Of a stretch of 64,000 bases of DNA, positions 54,549 to 64,000 are shown one piece after another; position 1 is the stretch's first letter; every line of letters starts with the position of its first letter. This DNA comes from Tillandsia leiboldiana (lineage: Eukaryota > Streptophyta > Magnoliopsida > Poales > Bromeliaceae), in assembly GCA_029204045.2 (NCBI GenBank), contig CM055069.1:24656825-24720824 (forward strand), written 5' to 3'. A model generated the notes under the pieces. That model saw only the letters and a program-made list of their open reading frames with translations, did no database searches and was not told where the DNA came from. A program made the position numbers and the translations under genes.

Positions 54549-55346
54549 TCTGAGGGTTAACTTGAACTAAAGCACCATAACTTAAAGAATAAAGAGAAAT
54601 TAGAGTGGCCAAGGTGGCCGGGTTAGTTTGACCCTGTATACAGCAGCATAGTGGCCGAGTTGGTGCTTAGCAGCCTAGTGTGGCTAGACAGAGTAGTGCT
54701 GGGTCGATGAGAATACACAGATAGTGTAGTGACATATATATTGCATAGCCGCATTTTTATATTGAGGATTTTAGTTTCCTAGCACTATTATTATTGCTTC
54801 CATTGGACCAAGTGGTGTAGGACACTTTTTCTCGGTGGTTGAACCCACTGGGAACTCTGTCGGAGTTCTCACACCCCTTGGGTGACCCCCCCCACAGGTT
54901 CGGGTATGGATACAGCGGACGAGACGTTTCAGATACAGACGGCGAGGCATACGACAGGGGCAAGAGCCCAGCAGCATAGAGACCTAGAGGGTCTAGCAGA
55001 GGTATCCCTTTTTATATATTTCTGGAGTGAACCTTGTATGGTGAGGAAATTTATGTAAAGGATTTGTAATAATTTTATTTGCAAGTTCAGAAATGTAAAG
55101 TGTAATAAATTTAAGTTATGGTTCACTCTGGTATGCTTTCATTATCGCTTAAACTGTTTGTTTATAAAAATGAAAGTTTAAATTTATAGTGATTTTTAGT
55201 ACTCTGATATTAAGCTTCCGCATATACTTGTTGTATGATTTTGGATATTACCGTTCCTTTCGGGTAGTGAAAGGTCATACCTGATTGGCGGGTCTGTTGG
55301 CGTGCCCGAACCGTACAAATTGGCGGACTCGGGGCGTGACAGCAAA

Positions 55347-56031
55347 AGTAAGGCAAACCACGATAAAAACCAGAGCAATCAACAATGAAGCACCCTGTGC
55401 AAACAATACAATGCAGAACCCCGTGCAAACAATACAACGCAGAACTTTGTGCAAACAGAACCGGGCACCTCCCCCGGCAACCACACCGAGCACCTGCCTC
55501 GGAACCCCTGCCGAGCACCTGCCTCAGCCGCCGAGCACCCACCTCGGCATCACCGCTCACACCCCCCACCCCCGGGGGCCCCCATTCCTAACGTCACCAT
55601 CACGTGGGGTACACGGGTCAACGTACCACTTTTTCGAAAAAGCACACCCTTGCGGTGGCCAAACCGCCGGTGTGCGTGTAGCAAAACAAGAGCCTCGACC
55701 GAGCACCAACCTCGGTTAACCAAACCGAGCACCCACCTCGATAAACCCGACCGAGCACCTGCCTCGGCCATCTCCCAGATCATGGTGTGTCGTCGAGAAT
55801 AGCGACCCTTACTCACCATAAACGTGGTGATAATAAAAGCGTAAGCATAAATGGGGTTAGTATCCTTTTAACGTGTCAGACCTTTGCTCTTACCACTTAT
55901 CCTCGTTTCCCGACTCAATAACTGTCGGGGAAGGAACCCACCTTTCGACGTCCGACTGGTCACACTGTTCATCGTCCTCATCGCTCGCATGCTCCAAACA
56001 ATCCTACTGTTGTTCGGAGGGGCAATCTACC
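55347..56031 (-). mobile_element. Element F 3' LTR, middle part, with hairpin minisatellite
   Basis: Continuation of LTR F between Y and the Cassandra-like insertion. 55380-55460 has three units of about 30 bp (GTGCAAACAATACAA.GCAG). 55461-55767 has seven CCGAG-CACCTGC-CTCGG hairpins, one of them CCGGG/CCCGG. CTACC at 56027-56031 is the left target copy of the TRIM. No gene. Confidence 0.7.
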
Positions 56032-56042
56032 TGTGACGCCCC

Positions 56043-56125
56043 ACTTCCCAGGGGGTCACCCATCCTAGAACTACTCTAGCTCTAGCACGCTTAACTCTCA
56101 TGTTCCTCTTGGATCTTGCTACCAT
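56043..56125 (-). promoter_or_regulatory. 5S rRNA-derived segment in the left TRIM LTR
   Basis: On the minus strand the LTR contains GTTAAGCGTGCT, AGAGTAGT, CTAGGATGGGTGACC and CCTGGGAAG in the order and spacing of the 3' two-thirds of plant 5S rRNA, covering box A, the intermediate element and box C of its internal RNA polymerase III promoter. This is the hallmark of Cassandra. The 5' third of 5S is poorly matched. A real 5S gene is excluded by this and by the LTR context. Confidence 0.88.
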
Positions 56126-56509
56126 CCAAAATGCTATAGCCGGGTTAGAGATTTAGTCCTATTATATCATTTATATAGAGGACTAATCCAAATTCCGGGG
56201 GTGTCACATTCTTCCCCCCTTTAAGCCTGACGTCCACGTCAGGCTCAAGCACACTCACAAGCACCAGGCGATGTGAGACTCGTCTCGCTAGCCTTAGCCG
56301 ACCTTGTGAGGAGCTGCACTCCACTCACAACGGTCATTAGCCGGGGAGCCTCGCTCTACCCGCTAAATGAGACTCGTCTCGCTAGCCTTAGCCGACCTTG
56401 TGAGGAGCTGCACTCCACTCACAACGGTCATTAGCCGGGGAGCCTCGCTCTACCCGCTAAATAACCCTGGCTCAGCCGAGACTCATCTCACATTTCCGGC
56501 TGGTGAATG

Positions 56510-56521
56510 GCTCTGATACCA
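56510..56521 (-). promoter_or_regulatory. Primer binding site of the TRIM
   Basis: Exact TGGTATCAGAGC on the minus strand, two bases after the LTR end GGGGCGTCACA (56524). The LTR end differs by one base from the GGGGCGTGACA end of the Ty3 elements around it. Confidence 0.92.
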
Positions 56522-56534
56522 ACTGTGACGCCCC

Positions 56535-56617
56535 ACTTCCCAGGGGGTCACCCATCCTAGAACTACTCTAGCTCTAGCACGCTTAACTCTCATGTTCCTC
56601 TTGGATCTTGCTACCAT
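56535..56617 (-). promoter_or_regulatory. 5S rRNA-derived segment in the right TRIM LTR
   Basis: Identical to the segment in the left LTR. As this is the 5' LTR in sense, its pol III-like promoter would drive genomic RNA of the element. Confidence 0.85.
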
Positions 56618-56705
56618 CCAAAATGCTATAGCCGGGTTAGAGATTTAGTCCTATTATATCATTTATATAGAGGACTAATCCAAATTCCGGGGGTGTCACA
56701 CTACC

Positions 56706-58452
56706 CATCTAGTCTCCCACCACGACGTTCGTTAAACCCGGAGGTCCACGTCACCCCTTACAAGATATAATAACAATAACGGAAACATGCACAAAGATAT
56801 TCCAAGGGGTACCCACCTGGAGCGCGAAGGAGAAGAAGGTGTGCGGAAAATTCCAGTTAAAGCACTCCCACCCTGTGCCCGAAAAAGTTACAGTAAGGAA
56901 TAATGTTAAACACATCGTCGCGGTCAAAAACACTCAAAAACGGGGCGAAACGGGCCAAAAAACGGAGCTTCCGGGCTCTCCGGCTGCAGTCTGGTGCACG
57001 GGTCCAGGCGTGGACCGGGTTCACGGCTCAGAGGAAGCGGCAGCGTAAACCGGGCTCACCCCGGGGGCGTGCACCAAACGGAATGGGCCGGGCCGGTGCA
57101 CGACAGAGCGCGCACCGGGCTCACGCGCTCCCTACCGAGGCGGCAGCGCCGGGTGCACGCCTGGCGCGTACACCGCGCGGCCTGGGCCGGGCTGGCGCAC
57201 GCGACCGTGAGCCGGGTCCTCACTACCGGGCTGCGGGGGCATGCGCCGGGTGCACGCTTGGCGCGTGCACCGCGCAGCCTGGGCTGGGCTGGTGCACGCG
57301 CCCGTGCGCCGGGTCCGCCCCTCCTGGGCGTGCGGCGGGTGCATGGGTGGCCTGGTGGACCGCGCGGCCTGAAGCCGTACGGAAGGGAACAGTAAACCCT
57401 AATTTCGCCCCCCTGCAGCTCCGGTTTCGCGATTTCAACTTCGTTTTCGCTCCCGTGCGACTCCGGCGACGACCCCGTGGGCATGATAGCGGCGGCGGCG
57501 GCCTCCCGTTCAACACCTTGTATTACCCACGACAACAAAAAAAGGAAAACCTCAGATCGAAAAATAACCGGGGAGACTCGAACCGCTCACCATGTTTTCG
57601 CCGGTGGGGGAGAAGGAGGAAAGAGGGTCGCCCGTTCCTCGCTCGATCAATCACGCAGAAAGGCATCTCCCCATCTCTCATCTCGTTTCCTTCGCCGCTT
57701 CTTGAAAAGAGACGAGAATATGGATTGGGGTTCCCCTTTTTCTTTCTTAAAAGCGCCGCCTTAAATCTTAGCCGTCAGGAGAGAGAAACCCAAGTGGGAA
57801 AAACCTACGGCCCCCGGTTTCAAGGAAACCCTAAAAAAAACAACCTGCAGCTAAGATTGTCTCGAAAAGCGTGCCAATCGCCCGCACGGATCCCGGAGCG
57901 CCTAAAGGGGTCCAAACTTCAAAATTAAATTCTGGGAGGTCCCGCGGTCGGAATTCAAATCCGATCGCGCCATCGTTCACCGTTTCGCGAGCTCTAACAC
58001 CTAAAAATACCCGCGCGTCCCGACGGTCTGCCCAGAAATTCTCGAATTTCTACCCCTCCTCAATCAACTGAAAGAAAAGTATTCAATTAGGACCCAAAAC
58101 GGAAACCGTAAGATCGAGGTACCACCAAATAAATAAAATAATCTACTGACATAAAAAGATGAAAGGTCCGATCACAGCAGGATCCCGTCCGATCGCCTCG
58201 AAAAGCGTGCCAGCCACTTAGCACGGGTTTCGATGCACCACTCAAAGCAAACGCTTTGACCCCCATTCCGGGAGATCCGTAAATCAGAACCCGAATCCGT
58301 TCGCTTTGCCGTCCTCCGTTTTTCGAGCTCAATCGCAGAAAAATACTCGCGGTCCAGGCTAGTCTATTGCAGAAACATAGTGAAAAGTTTTCCTAAGTCC
58401 CGTCAAAATAAAAGGGAGGCATACAAGGGCAAGGGAACGCCAGGACTCTACA
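56706..58452 (-). mobile_element. Element F 3' LTR, 5' part
   Basis: Ends at 58452 (sense start TGTAGAGTCCTGGCG) and matches the plus-strand fragment at 809-1944. The GC-rich zone 57000-57380 contains two copies of a unit of about 95 bp (57147-57241, 57247-57340). The total F LTR without insertions is about 3.2 kb. Long open frames here (such as 56903-57928 on plus) are composition artefacts. Confidence 0.75.
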
Positions 58453-59990
58453 TCACTCACCACTTAAAATAAGTTTCGTCCTCGAAACTTAATCCTGGTC
58501 CGCAACGAATAAATCTGGGTAGCACTCCCTCATCCTTAACTCCAGTTCCCCAGTCTCTTCACATTCTTCCTGGTTGCTCCACAGCACCTTCACATGGGGG
58601 ATCGTCCGGTTGCGCAATCGTTTATGTCCTCCCGTACTAAGATCCGTACAGGTGTTTCACCGAAGCTCAGGTCCTCTCTAAGTTCTACAGCAGTGATCAT
58701 CCATCATCCCAATCAAGTACGCAGGTTCGAAGCATATCTTCGAGAATCCGGATCGCTCGCTCGGACTGTCCGTCGGTCTGGGGGTGAAACGCCGTGCTGA
58801 CGTGTGGTTTAGTCTCTATAGCTTGCCATATACTTTGCCAACGGTTCGACACAAGTCGAGTGTCTCTAGCCCACGTCGTATGGATGGGGGAAAAAGAGCT
58901 GACTTCGTCAACCGATCCACTGTGACTCAAACCGCATCGCGTCCTTGAACATCTTCGTGTCACCCGGATGCGCCGTATAGGGGGCGCAGTGCGCCTCTGA
59001 CAGTATCTCCTCCTTCAACTCTGGCAGCTTTGGTAAGCAATTTCGCCGTCGAAAACGTATTGCGCCGTTCGCACTCGCTGAAAAGTCGCTCGCGTGGTCC
59101 GGGGGAAAACATGTCTTGAACAAGCTGTATCGGTGTGCCTCTCTTCTGACCTTCCAGGATTTCTCTAATAGGGTTGGCTTGATTATTAAGGACAACAAGG
59201 TCGCGCGACAGTACCGGTCCTGCTGAGTAATCGCGCTTATCGGTTTCTCCTCGATTTGACCCTTCCCGCTCCAGACATCCGTTACTACGCTTGCTTTTCC
59301 GGGGTGATACAGGATGGACAAATCGAGTCCTTCACCAACTCCAACCAACGCCTCTGCCACAAAGACAACTCTTTCAATGTGAACCAAACTTAGGGCTCTG
59401 GCGATCAGAAACCACCTCACGATGAACTCCAAAAGGTGGTGTCTCCAACGCTTTCAAACGAAGACGACTGCTGCGAGTTCCGTATCGTGTGTCGGGCAGT
59501 TCCGCTTACATTCCCTGCGATTCCCGTTGCTGACACAATGTGCCCCAAAAAGCCCACTTCGCAAAGTCAGAACTCACATTTCTCAAACTTAGCTAACAGC
59601 CTCTGGTCCCTGAGATTCCGGAGAGTAATCCGCAAGTGCTCCTCGTAGTTGATTGAAGGGGTCATCAATTCTGGGCTTGTTCTTCACTGTAACCTTGTTC
59701 ATCTCCCTGTAGTCGATGTGCAGACGTAAGCTTCCGTCCTTCTTTCACACGAAAAGAACGGGTGCACCCCCAAGGCGACACCCTCGGCCTGATGAACTCC
59801 TTGTCTAGAATGCCTCCTAGTTGCGCCTTGAGTTCCCTCAATTCCGCAAAAGTTATTCAGTAAGGCGCCTATGTGATAGGTTGCGAGCTTGGTAGAAGCT
59901 CGAAGGGCAGGACGACCCCTCGCTCGGGGGTATCCCCGGCAGTTCAGTTGGGAAGATGTTGGAAGCAATCCTTACAACCGGGGTGTCTCT
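58453..59990 (-). pseudogene. Element F: decayed integrase, RNase H and RT
   Basis: Minus-strand fragments in several frames: chromodomain-like tail near 58590-58680, integrase core ('FHPQTDGQSERAIRILEDML', 58770-58830), the zinc-binding start ('HCAPYTAHPGD') and RNase H end ('ILYHPGKASVV') at 58908-59432, and the RT palm start (KKDGSLRL-type block near 59730). Many stops, shifts and internal deletions. The order and type agree with a Tekay-like element older than the one at 12956. Confidence 0.75.
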
Positions 59991-61888
59991 GAGCGATGCA
60001 GAGGGTTGGGTCGCTAGGCCCACAGAAACCAGGTAACAACACCTCCGCCTGATTCCTTGTAAACCAAACCATGCCCGGTACCACGTCGCATTCCTGTTTC
60101 CCGACCTGGAGTTCCCCTTCACGACGCCACCGGTTCGCAGGCCACCTCTGCCGGCGCTGAGCAGTCAGCAACAAAAGTCTCGTGATGCGTCGAGGTACCC
60201 CAGTCATACCTCCCAACCCGCACCGAAGAGCCCCTAAAAGTCCAACACAGCTAACCCGACAACAAGGGAAAGACCACACTAGCACCCTCATGAGGCTCCA
60301 AGAGGTGCCCGTTAAACAGGCTGGGTTACTAACTACTAGAAAATCTCCCCTGAGAGCAGCGAACTCACCCGTCACCAACACGGACCGCTCCCGCCCGTCA
60401 CCAACACGGGCCACCTCCACCCGTCACCAACACGAGTCACAAGCTCGCAGCATATCCACCGTCCCGGATTACCCGCTCCGACGGTCCGTCCGACCGGGGC
60501 GACGGTCAAAACTAAAGTTAGGCTTCAGCTCTAAGGCCTACCACCAGGTCTACCCCACAGAAAGGGCTGCGTACAAGGCATCCTAGCCGAAAGTGATCAG
60601 TGCCAAAGCTCCAAGCAGTCGACAGATCCCCATGACCCACACCTGCCTCACAAGATCAACGACCCAAGATGCTCACAACTAAGTCTCATGATTATGCCTT
60701 GGTCATGGGAAGCTGGCGACAAAACTCACAAGGTCAGGTCCTACCCCCGTCCTGGCATCGCCGGGGTGTGGCACTCTGATTAACCTCTAACGCTCGGTCC
60801 TAATCCGTTGCCCCTCCAAGCACCGAGCATCGAGTCGAGCGGTAAAACTTCAAACCAAACAGCGACCTCCAGGTACCATCGACCCTCCGTCCGAACCCTA
60901 TCGGGTCCAAAAGAAACATGCAACGAAAATGGCGAGAAAGACCTGCCCCAAAAGGTTGCCTGGGTTTCCAAGCGCACTAGAGGGAACACGCGCTCACCCT
61001 CCCGTAGGACAACCTAGACGGCCCTCTTGTGCAGAAGGCAGGGACCCAATCCAGAGCTACACCCTCACAACTCCCTTAAAAGAGCTACTGGCATTAGCCA
61101 GCGTCAAAAGCCAAACCCCTAGGTAGTCGCCGCTTATGCACACCCGTGCGAAGCGAGACACGATCTCTCTAACCAGAACCGAGCCCAAACGGACAAGATT
61201 ACTAGCCCTGGGGGTCCCCTTTTTCAATCCAAAGGAGAACCCCAAGACCCCTATCGCGACGATCTCTACAACCATCGCAGTGTCTACAGTAAGAGGCCGA
61301 ACTATGGGTAACGACAGTAGGGGAAGAGTCCTCGTCCCCACCCCTACATTGCACAAGGTGCAAAACGAATCGGCCGACTAGCCGCTGTAGCCTAACACCC
61401 GAAGACCCAGAAGGTACAAATTTAGACAAAGTGCTATCCAGTTACTCACGACCGACAAAACGGCCGACACTCCAACAAACACCCGTGGGTTACACTACCA
61501 CCCGCCACCATTACTAACGATGACCAGAACGCCGGCGGAGGAAAAAGGGGGTTCGGGAAAACGAGAGCCGGCGCTACGATCTGCGGTACTAACAGCCGCA
61601 GCAAGTGCATGAACACCGTCAGCAGATCCACCGTGTCCTGTACTGGTTGCCTAATCCACTGATTCATAGGAATCATCAAGGCCCCGGTGGCAGCCGGCCC
61701 TAACCCCAACCTCCAAGTGAACTCGACTACACTAGCACATCACTCGAGCTAAACCCAAAAACTAGACTTAACAATCCCGCACTCTCGCATCTCTACGCAT
61801 CTATACCCTGATCATTTCATTGGTTAGTAGCTAGCGATGATATACCCCGTGGATGTTGGACAGCGTCTACTGTGGTTAAAGTTGTAAC
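59991..61888 (-). pseudogene. Element F: protease and gag region, unrecognisable
   Basis: Between the RT remnant and the primer site. I see no intact protease DTGA motif, knuckle or capsid block. Frames are short on both strands. 60380-60440 has three near-repeats of CCCGTCACCAACACG. Annotated by position only. Confidence 0.45.
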
Positions 61889-61900
61889 TCTCTGATACCA
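61889..61900 (-). promoter_or_regulatory. Primer binding site of element F
   Basis: The minus strand reads TGGTATCAGAGA, one mismatch at the last base from the tRNA-iMet site, eight bases after the LTR terminus at 61909. Confidence 0.85.
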
Positions 61901-61908
61901 TCTTAATC

Positions 61909-62567
61909 TGTCACGCCCCGGGGGTTTTTCACGCGCGGAAGGGAAGCCGCCGATGCTCCCAAATTTCTACATATTATTTTTTTTGAAACAACTCTCCCCC
62001 GGTGCGTGCCCAGACCCGCCGCATATACAAATTCACTCTGCAACCAGGCAGAGTCTCCTTTGCATATGCACGGCGTCCTGATTACGAAGTTCACACAACA
62101 TGCCTTTAACCACATTAGACCGATTGCCAATCACATACAACAAATTTTCGACGATAATCAACCAGTTTCCACAAGTAACAAAGAGGCCGGCTATTTTTGA
62201 AAGGATAAAACCACAGGGTTTTGAAAGCGATGCCCACCCGACATCAGGTTTTATTAAAACTACTTTCGAAACCACATAAGTCCACAGAATTTGTAAACGG
62301 TGCCCAAACGGCACCCCTATTTTCAAAACATCTTCCCTTGTTCCTCATTTGTAGTTTAAAAGCGGCCAAGCCAAGGAATAAGAACAAAACACGTATCCAA
62401 AGGAGCTATCGAATAGACCAACATCCACATCGATCCCACGGGGGTATCGCGATCCACAACTAGCTACAATGCGTAATGAAATGAACAAAGAAGGTAAAGT
62501 ATACCGTGCTGTAGCCCCTAAGGGCCAGAAGATCGCTCACGTGGCCTCACCAACGAACTAGCGCTCG
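61909..62567 (-). mobile_element. Element F 5' LTR, 3' part
   Basis: Starts TGTCACGCCCCGGGGGTTT on plus and matches 50114-50770 with few differences, so the two are the LTR pair of F. It is cut at 62568 by element G, inserted at ...CTAGCGCTCG. Confidence 0.82.
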
Positions 62568-64000
62568 TGTCACGCCCCGGGTGTAAACCAGAACCCGGGC
62601 TTGTCTATAGATCCGCCGTATACACGGGATTTCCCGTGTATACGAAGCGCTGGTAACCTGCTCAAACATAGATGATAATATAAAGGAGCATAAACAGAGC
62701 TAAAGTAGAACTAATACATCTCAGATAAAGCTGGAAAGTAGAAGTGCAGAAGTAAACTCTCAATAATACAAATGTCTCTCCCAGCTCACTAATCAAATAT
62801 AACCAGCTGGCCGGAGCCAGACCCAAAACGAAATGAAAAGTAGAGTATCTGAGAGTATCGGGGTACATCTAGTAACTGAACTGGTGCTTGGGTAGACCGC
62901 TATCTAGTCCGCGATCCTCTTACCTCGGTCCGCTGAGGAGGGGCCCACAACTGCCGCAGACGACTCTGCAAAACAAAGGGGAAGAGAAAAAGGAAACAGT
63001 GGGGAGTGAGAACTACTATAGAACAGTAGCCTCCTCCTAGTGGGTAAACCTCAACTCAGACATGCCCACTAGGACTATAAGAGGCGGAAGAATAAAACAA
63101 TGTGGTAAGCTGTAAATATGACTACTGATGATGTACGAAGCTACCACTACATGCCTCTAAGATGTCCAGCTAAAAGTGTGACCAACTGTATGCATCAGGA
63201 TATGAATGCCTGCCTGGGTAGCCTAACCTAGTCGCCGGTGAACACCGGTACTGTCCACTATGCCTACTGACTCCCAACTCAGCTCTGGATGCAGACCGGC
63301 TCCTGACCGGCATGGTCCAATCCCGAGGGCAACAGACCGGCTCCTGACCGGCACGGTCCCGCCCCAAGGCAACAGACCGGCTCCTGACCGGCACGGTCAC
63401 AAAATACACACTCCGGAGTGGCACTCGAGGGGAGCGACCCACACGAGTCAAGTGCCTCAGTAACGAACATCAAAAATCAGCAGGACTGGATCAAGACGCT
63501 GATCTAAGTGGAAAACCCATCCACTAAAGAAGCCCCTAAACCTCTCCCCCAATCTGAGGCGAAACCACTATCCGGTCAACCGCCCAAAATCCGCGGTTGC
63601 CGCTATGCCCTGCCCTCACAGCCTGCCTGTCCCAAAACCCACAAATGTCTGACTACACTATCCCAGCCTTGCTCGAACCCGAGCGCACTATCCCCTTAAT
63701 CTAGCTAACTGAACAGAGAAATTAAAGCATGGTTTCTCCTAAGTCAGTTCCAGCATAATAGTGTAGCAGAAGAAGGTGGCTTAACTATGTGACCATTCAA
63801 GCAAGCAAAGTCCTTCAGTTAAAAACACGACTTCAAGTATTCTAATTTACAAAATAGAGGTATGCCATTTCAAATAAATTTCCATTTTACTAAGTTGCCA
63901 CAAGTCGGTGTATGTACATGCCTAAGGGGTCCCAATAAGCACATGCAACATAACATATCTAGCAAAACTCTCTTTCAGTGGGATTTGGGGGCGACTTAAC
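62568..64000 (-). mobile_element. Element G LTR, 3' part, running out of the window
   Basis: Another Ty3-type LTR with terminus TGTCACGCCCCGGGTGT on plus, similar in layout to LTR1 and C. It has the conserved hairpin pair (63007-63070: CTACT/AGTAG, then CCTAGTGGG/CCCACTAGG), a CTCCGGAGTGGCACTCGAGG block shared with LTR1 (13740), and a three-unit tandem. G-flanking F sequence is GCTCG (62563-62567). No gene. Confidence 0.75.
63283..63405. repeat. Three-unit tandem with GACCG/CGGTC dyads
   Basis: Three units of about 40-46 bp (CAGACCGGCTCCTGACCGGC...) in LTR G, at the place where LTR C has its 45-bp tandem. Each unit can pair GACCG with CGGTC. Confidence 0.8.

Larger units (their letters stand above)
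50853..55341 (+). mobile_element. Giant solo LTR Y, 4.5 kb
   Basis: TGTAAAGTACCGG to CTCGGGGCGTGACA, flanked by GCAAA on both sides (50848-50852, 55342-55346), with no internal region. Same order as X, but U3 is more diverged: there is no exact CCAAT module or clear TATA, and a C/T-rich block and a GA microsatellite lie near the expected start. It then has a 25-unit hairpin array, stem-loop series, branched modules and terminal hairpin. Confidence 0.82.
56032..56700 (-). mobile_element. Cassandra-like TRIM retrotransposon, 669 bp
   Basis: Two 177-bp LTRs (56032-56208 and 56524-56700) that look identical, around a 315-bp core with no protein. TSD CTACC at 56027-56031 and 56701-56705. A minus-strand primer site (56510-56521) and a polypurine tract AAAGGGGGGAAGAA against the 3' LTR (about 56207-56220) set the orientation. 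The core contains a perfect 94-bp tandem duplication (56274-56367, 56368-56461) and a 9-bp perfect hairpin AGCCTGACG-TCCA-CGTCAGGCT (56224-56245). It must be moved by another element's proteins. LTR identity implies recent insertion. Confidence 0.9.

Noticed and set aside
56043..56125. A true 5S rRNA gene
   Set aside because: Only the promoter-bearing part matches, substitutions are present, and it sits in both LTRs of a TRIM with a target duplication.
56903..57928. 341-codon plus-strand open frame as a host gene
   Set aside because: It lies in the GC-rich U3 of LTR F on the antisense strand, has low-complexity R/G/P composition, and no homologous frame in the other F LTR copy.

Overview
This is nuclear DNA from a flowering plant, taken from a gene-poor, heterochromatin-like block. 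I see no host protein-coding gene. Almost all of it is LTR retrotransposons nested inside one another, with two 100-N assembly gaps (1945-2044 and 25640-25739). The plant origin is shown by Ty1/copia Sirevirus-type and Ty3/gypsy Tekay-type elements primed by initiator tRNA-Met (TGGTATCAGAGC sites), by a Cassandra-like miniature element whose LTR carries 5S rRNA sequence, and by U3 regions rich in G-box and CCAAT motifs. The species cannot be named from this sequence.

Layout. 1-1944: LTR fragments of two families. 2045-8120: Sirevirus material, namely a plus-strand LTR (2045-3327) and a minus-strand element that keeps its 5' LTR, primer site and gag but has lost pol. 8121-10848: a decayed Tekay-like element 'C' (minus), whose 5' LTR is 10849-12955 and resumes at 35279-37144. 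Inside that LTR sits a younger Tekay element, flanked by the target duplication TCCTG at 12951-12955 and 35274-35278. In this assembly it appears twice (12956-24402 and 25740-35273) around the second gap. I interpret this as two unmerged, overlapping contig ends, not a biological tandem. 37145-39434 is the LTR of another element 'H', interrupted by a 4.7 kb solo LTR 'X' (39435-44150, TSD GTAAT). H itself lies in a plus-strand Sirevirus (44184-50108) that has a broken integrase-RT-RNase H region and an env-like third gene. That Sirevirus was hit by a degenerate Ty3 element 'F' (3' LTR from 50114 in pieces to 58452, internal 58453-61908, 5' LTR from 61909). F's LTRs received a 4.5 kb solo LTR 'Y' (50853-55341, TSD GCAAA), a Cassandra-like TRIM (56032-56700, TSD CTACC) and another LTR element 'G' (62568 onward).

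How the parts work together. Only the younger Tekay element keeps long gag and protease-RT-RNase H frames, and it too carries in-frame stops and frameshifts. The interesting signals are non-coding. (1) The Tekay-family U3 regions carry repeated CCAAT-N9-CCACG modules, which match the ER-stress response element. (2) The parts of the giant LTRs expected to be transcribed are packed with stem-loops: an array of about 32-bp hairpin units, a run of distinct short hairpins, and a series of multi-branched modules whose stems change in a compensatory way. (3) A pair of adjacent hairpins recurs about 400-520 bp from the 3' end of five related LTRs, again with paired substitutions. (4) A short block that looks like a Sirevirus U3 sits just upstream of the env-like gene. 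These are my best candidates for something undescribed.
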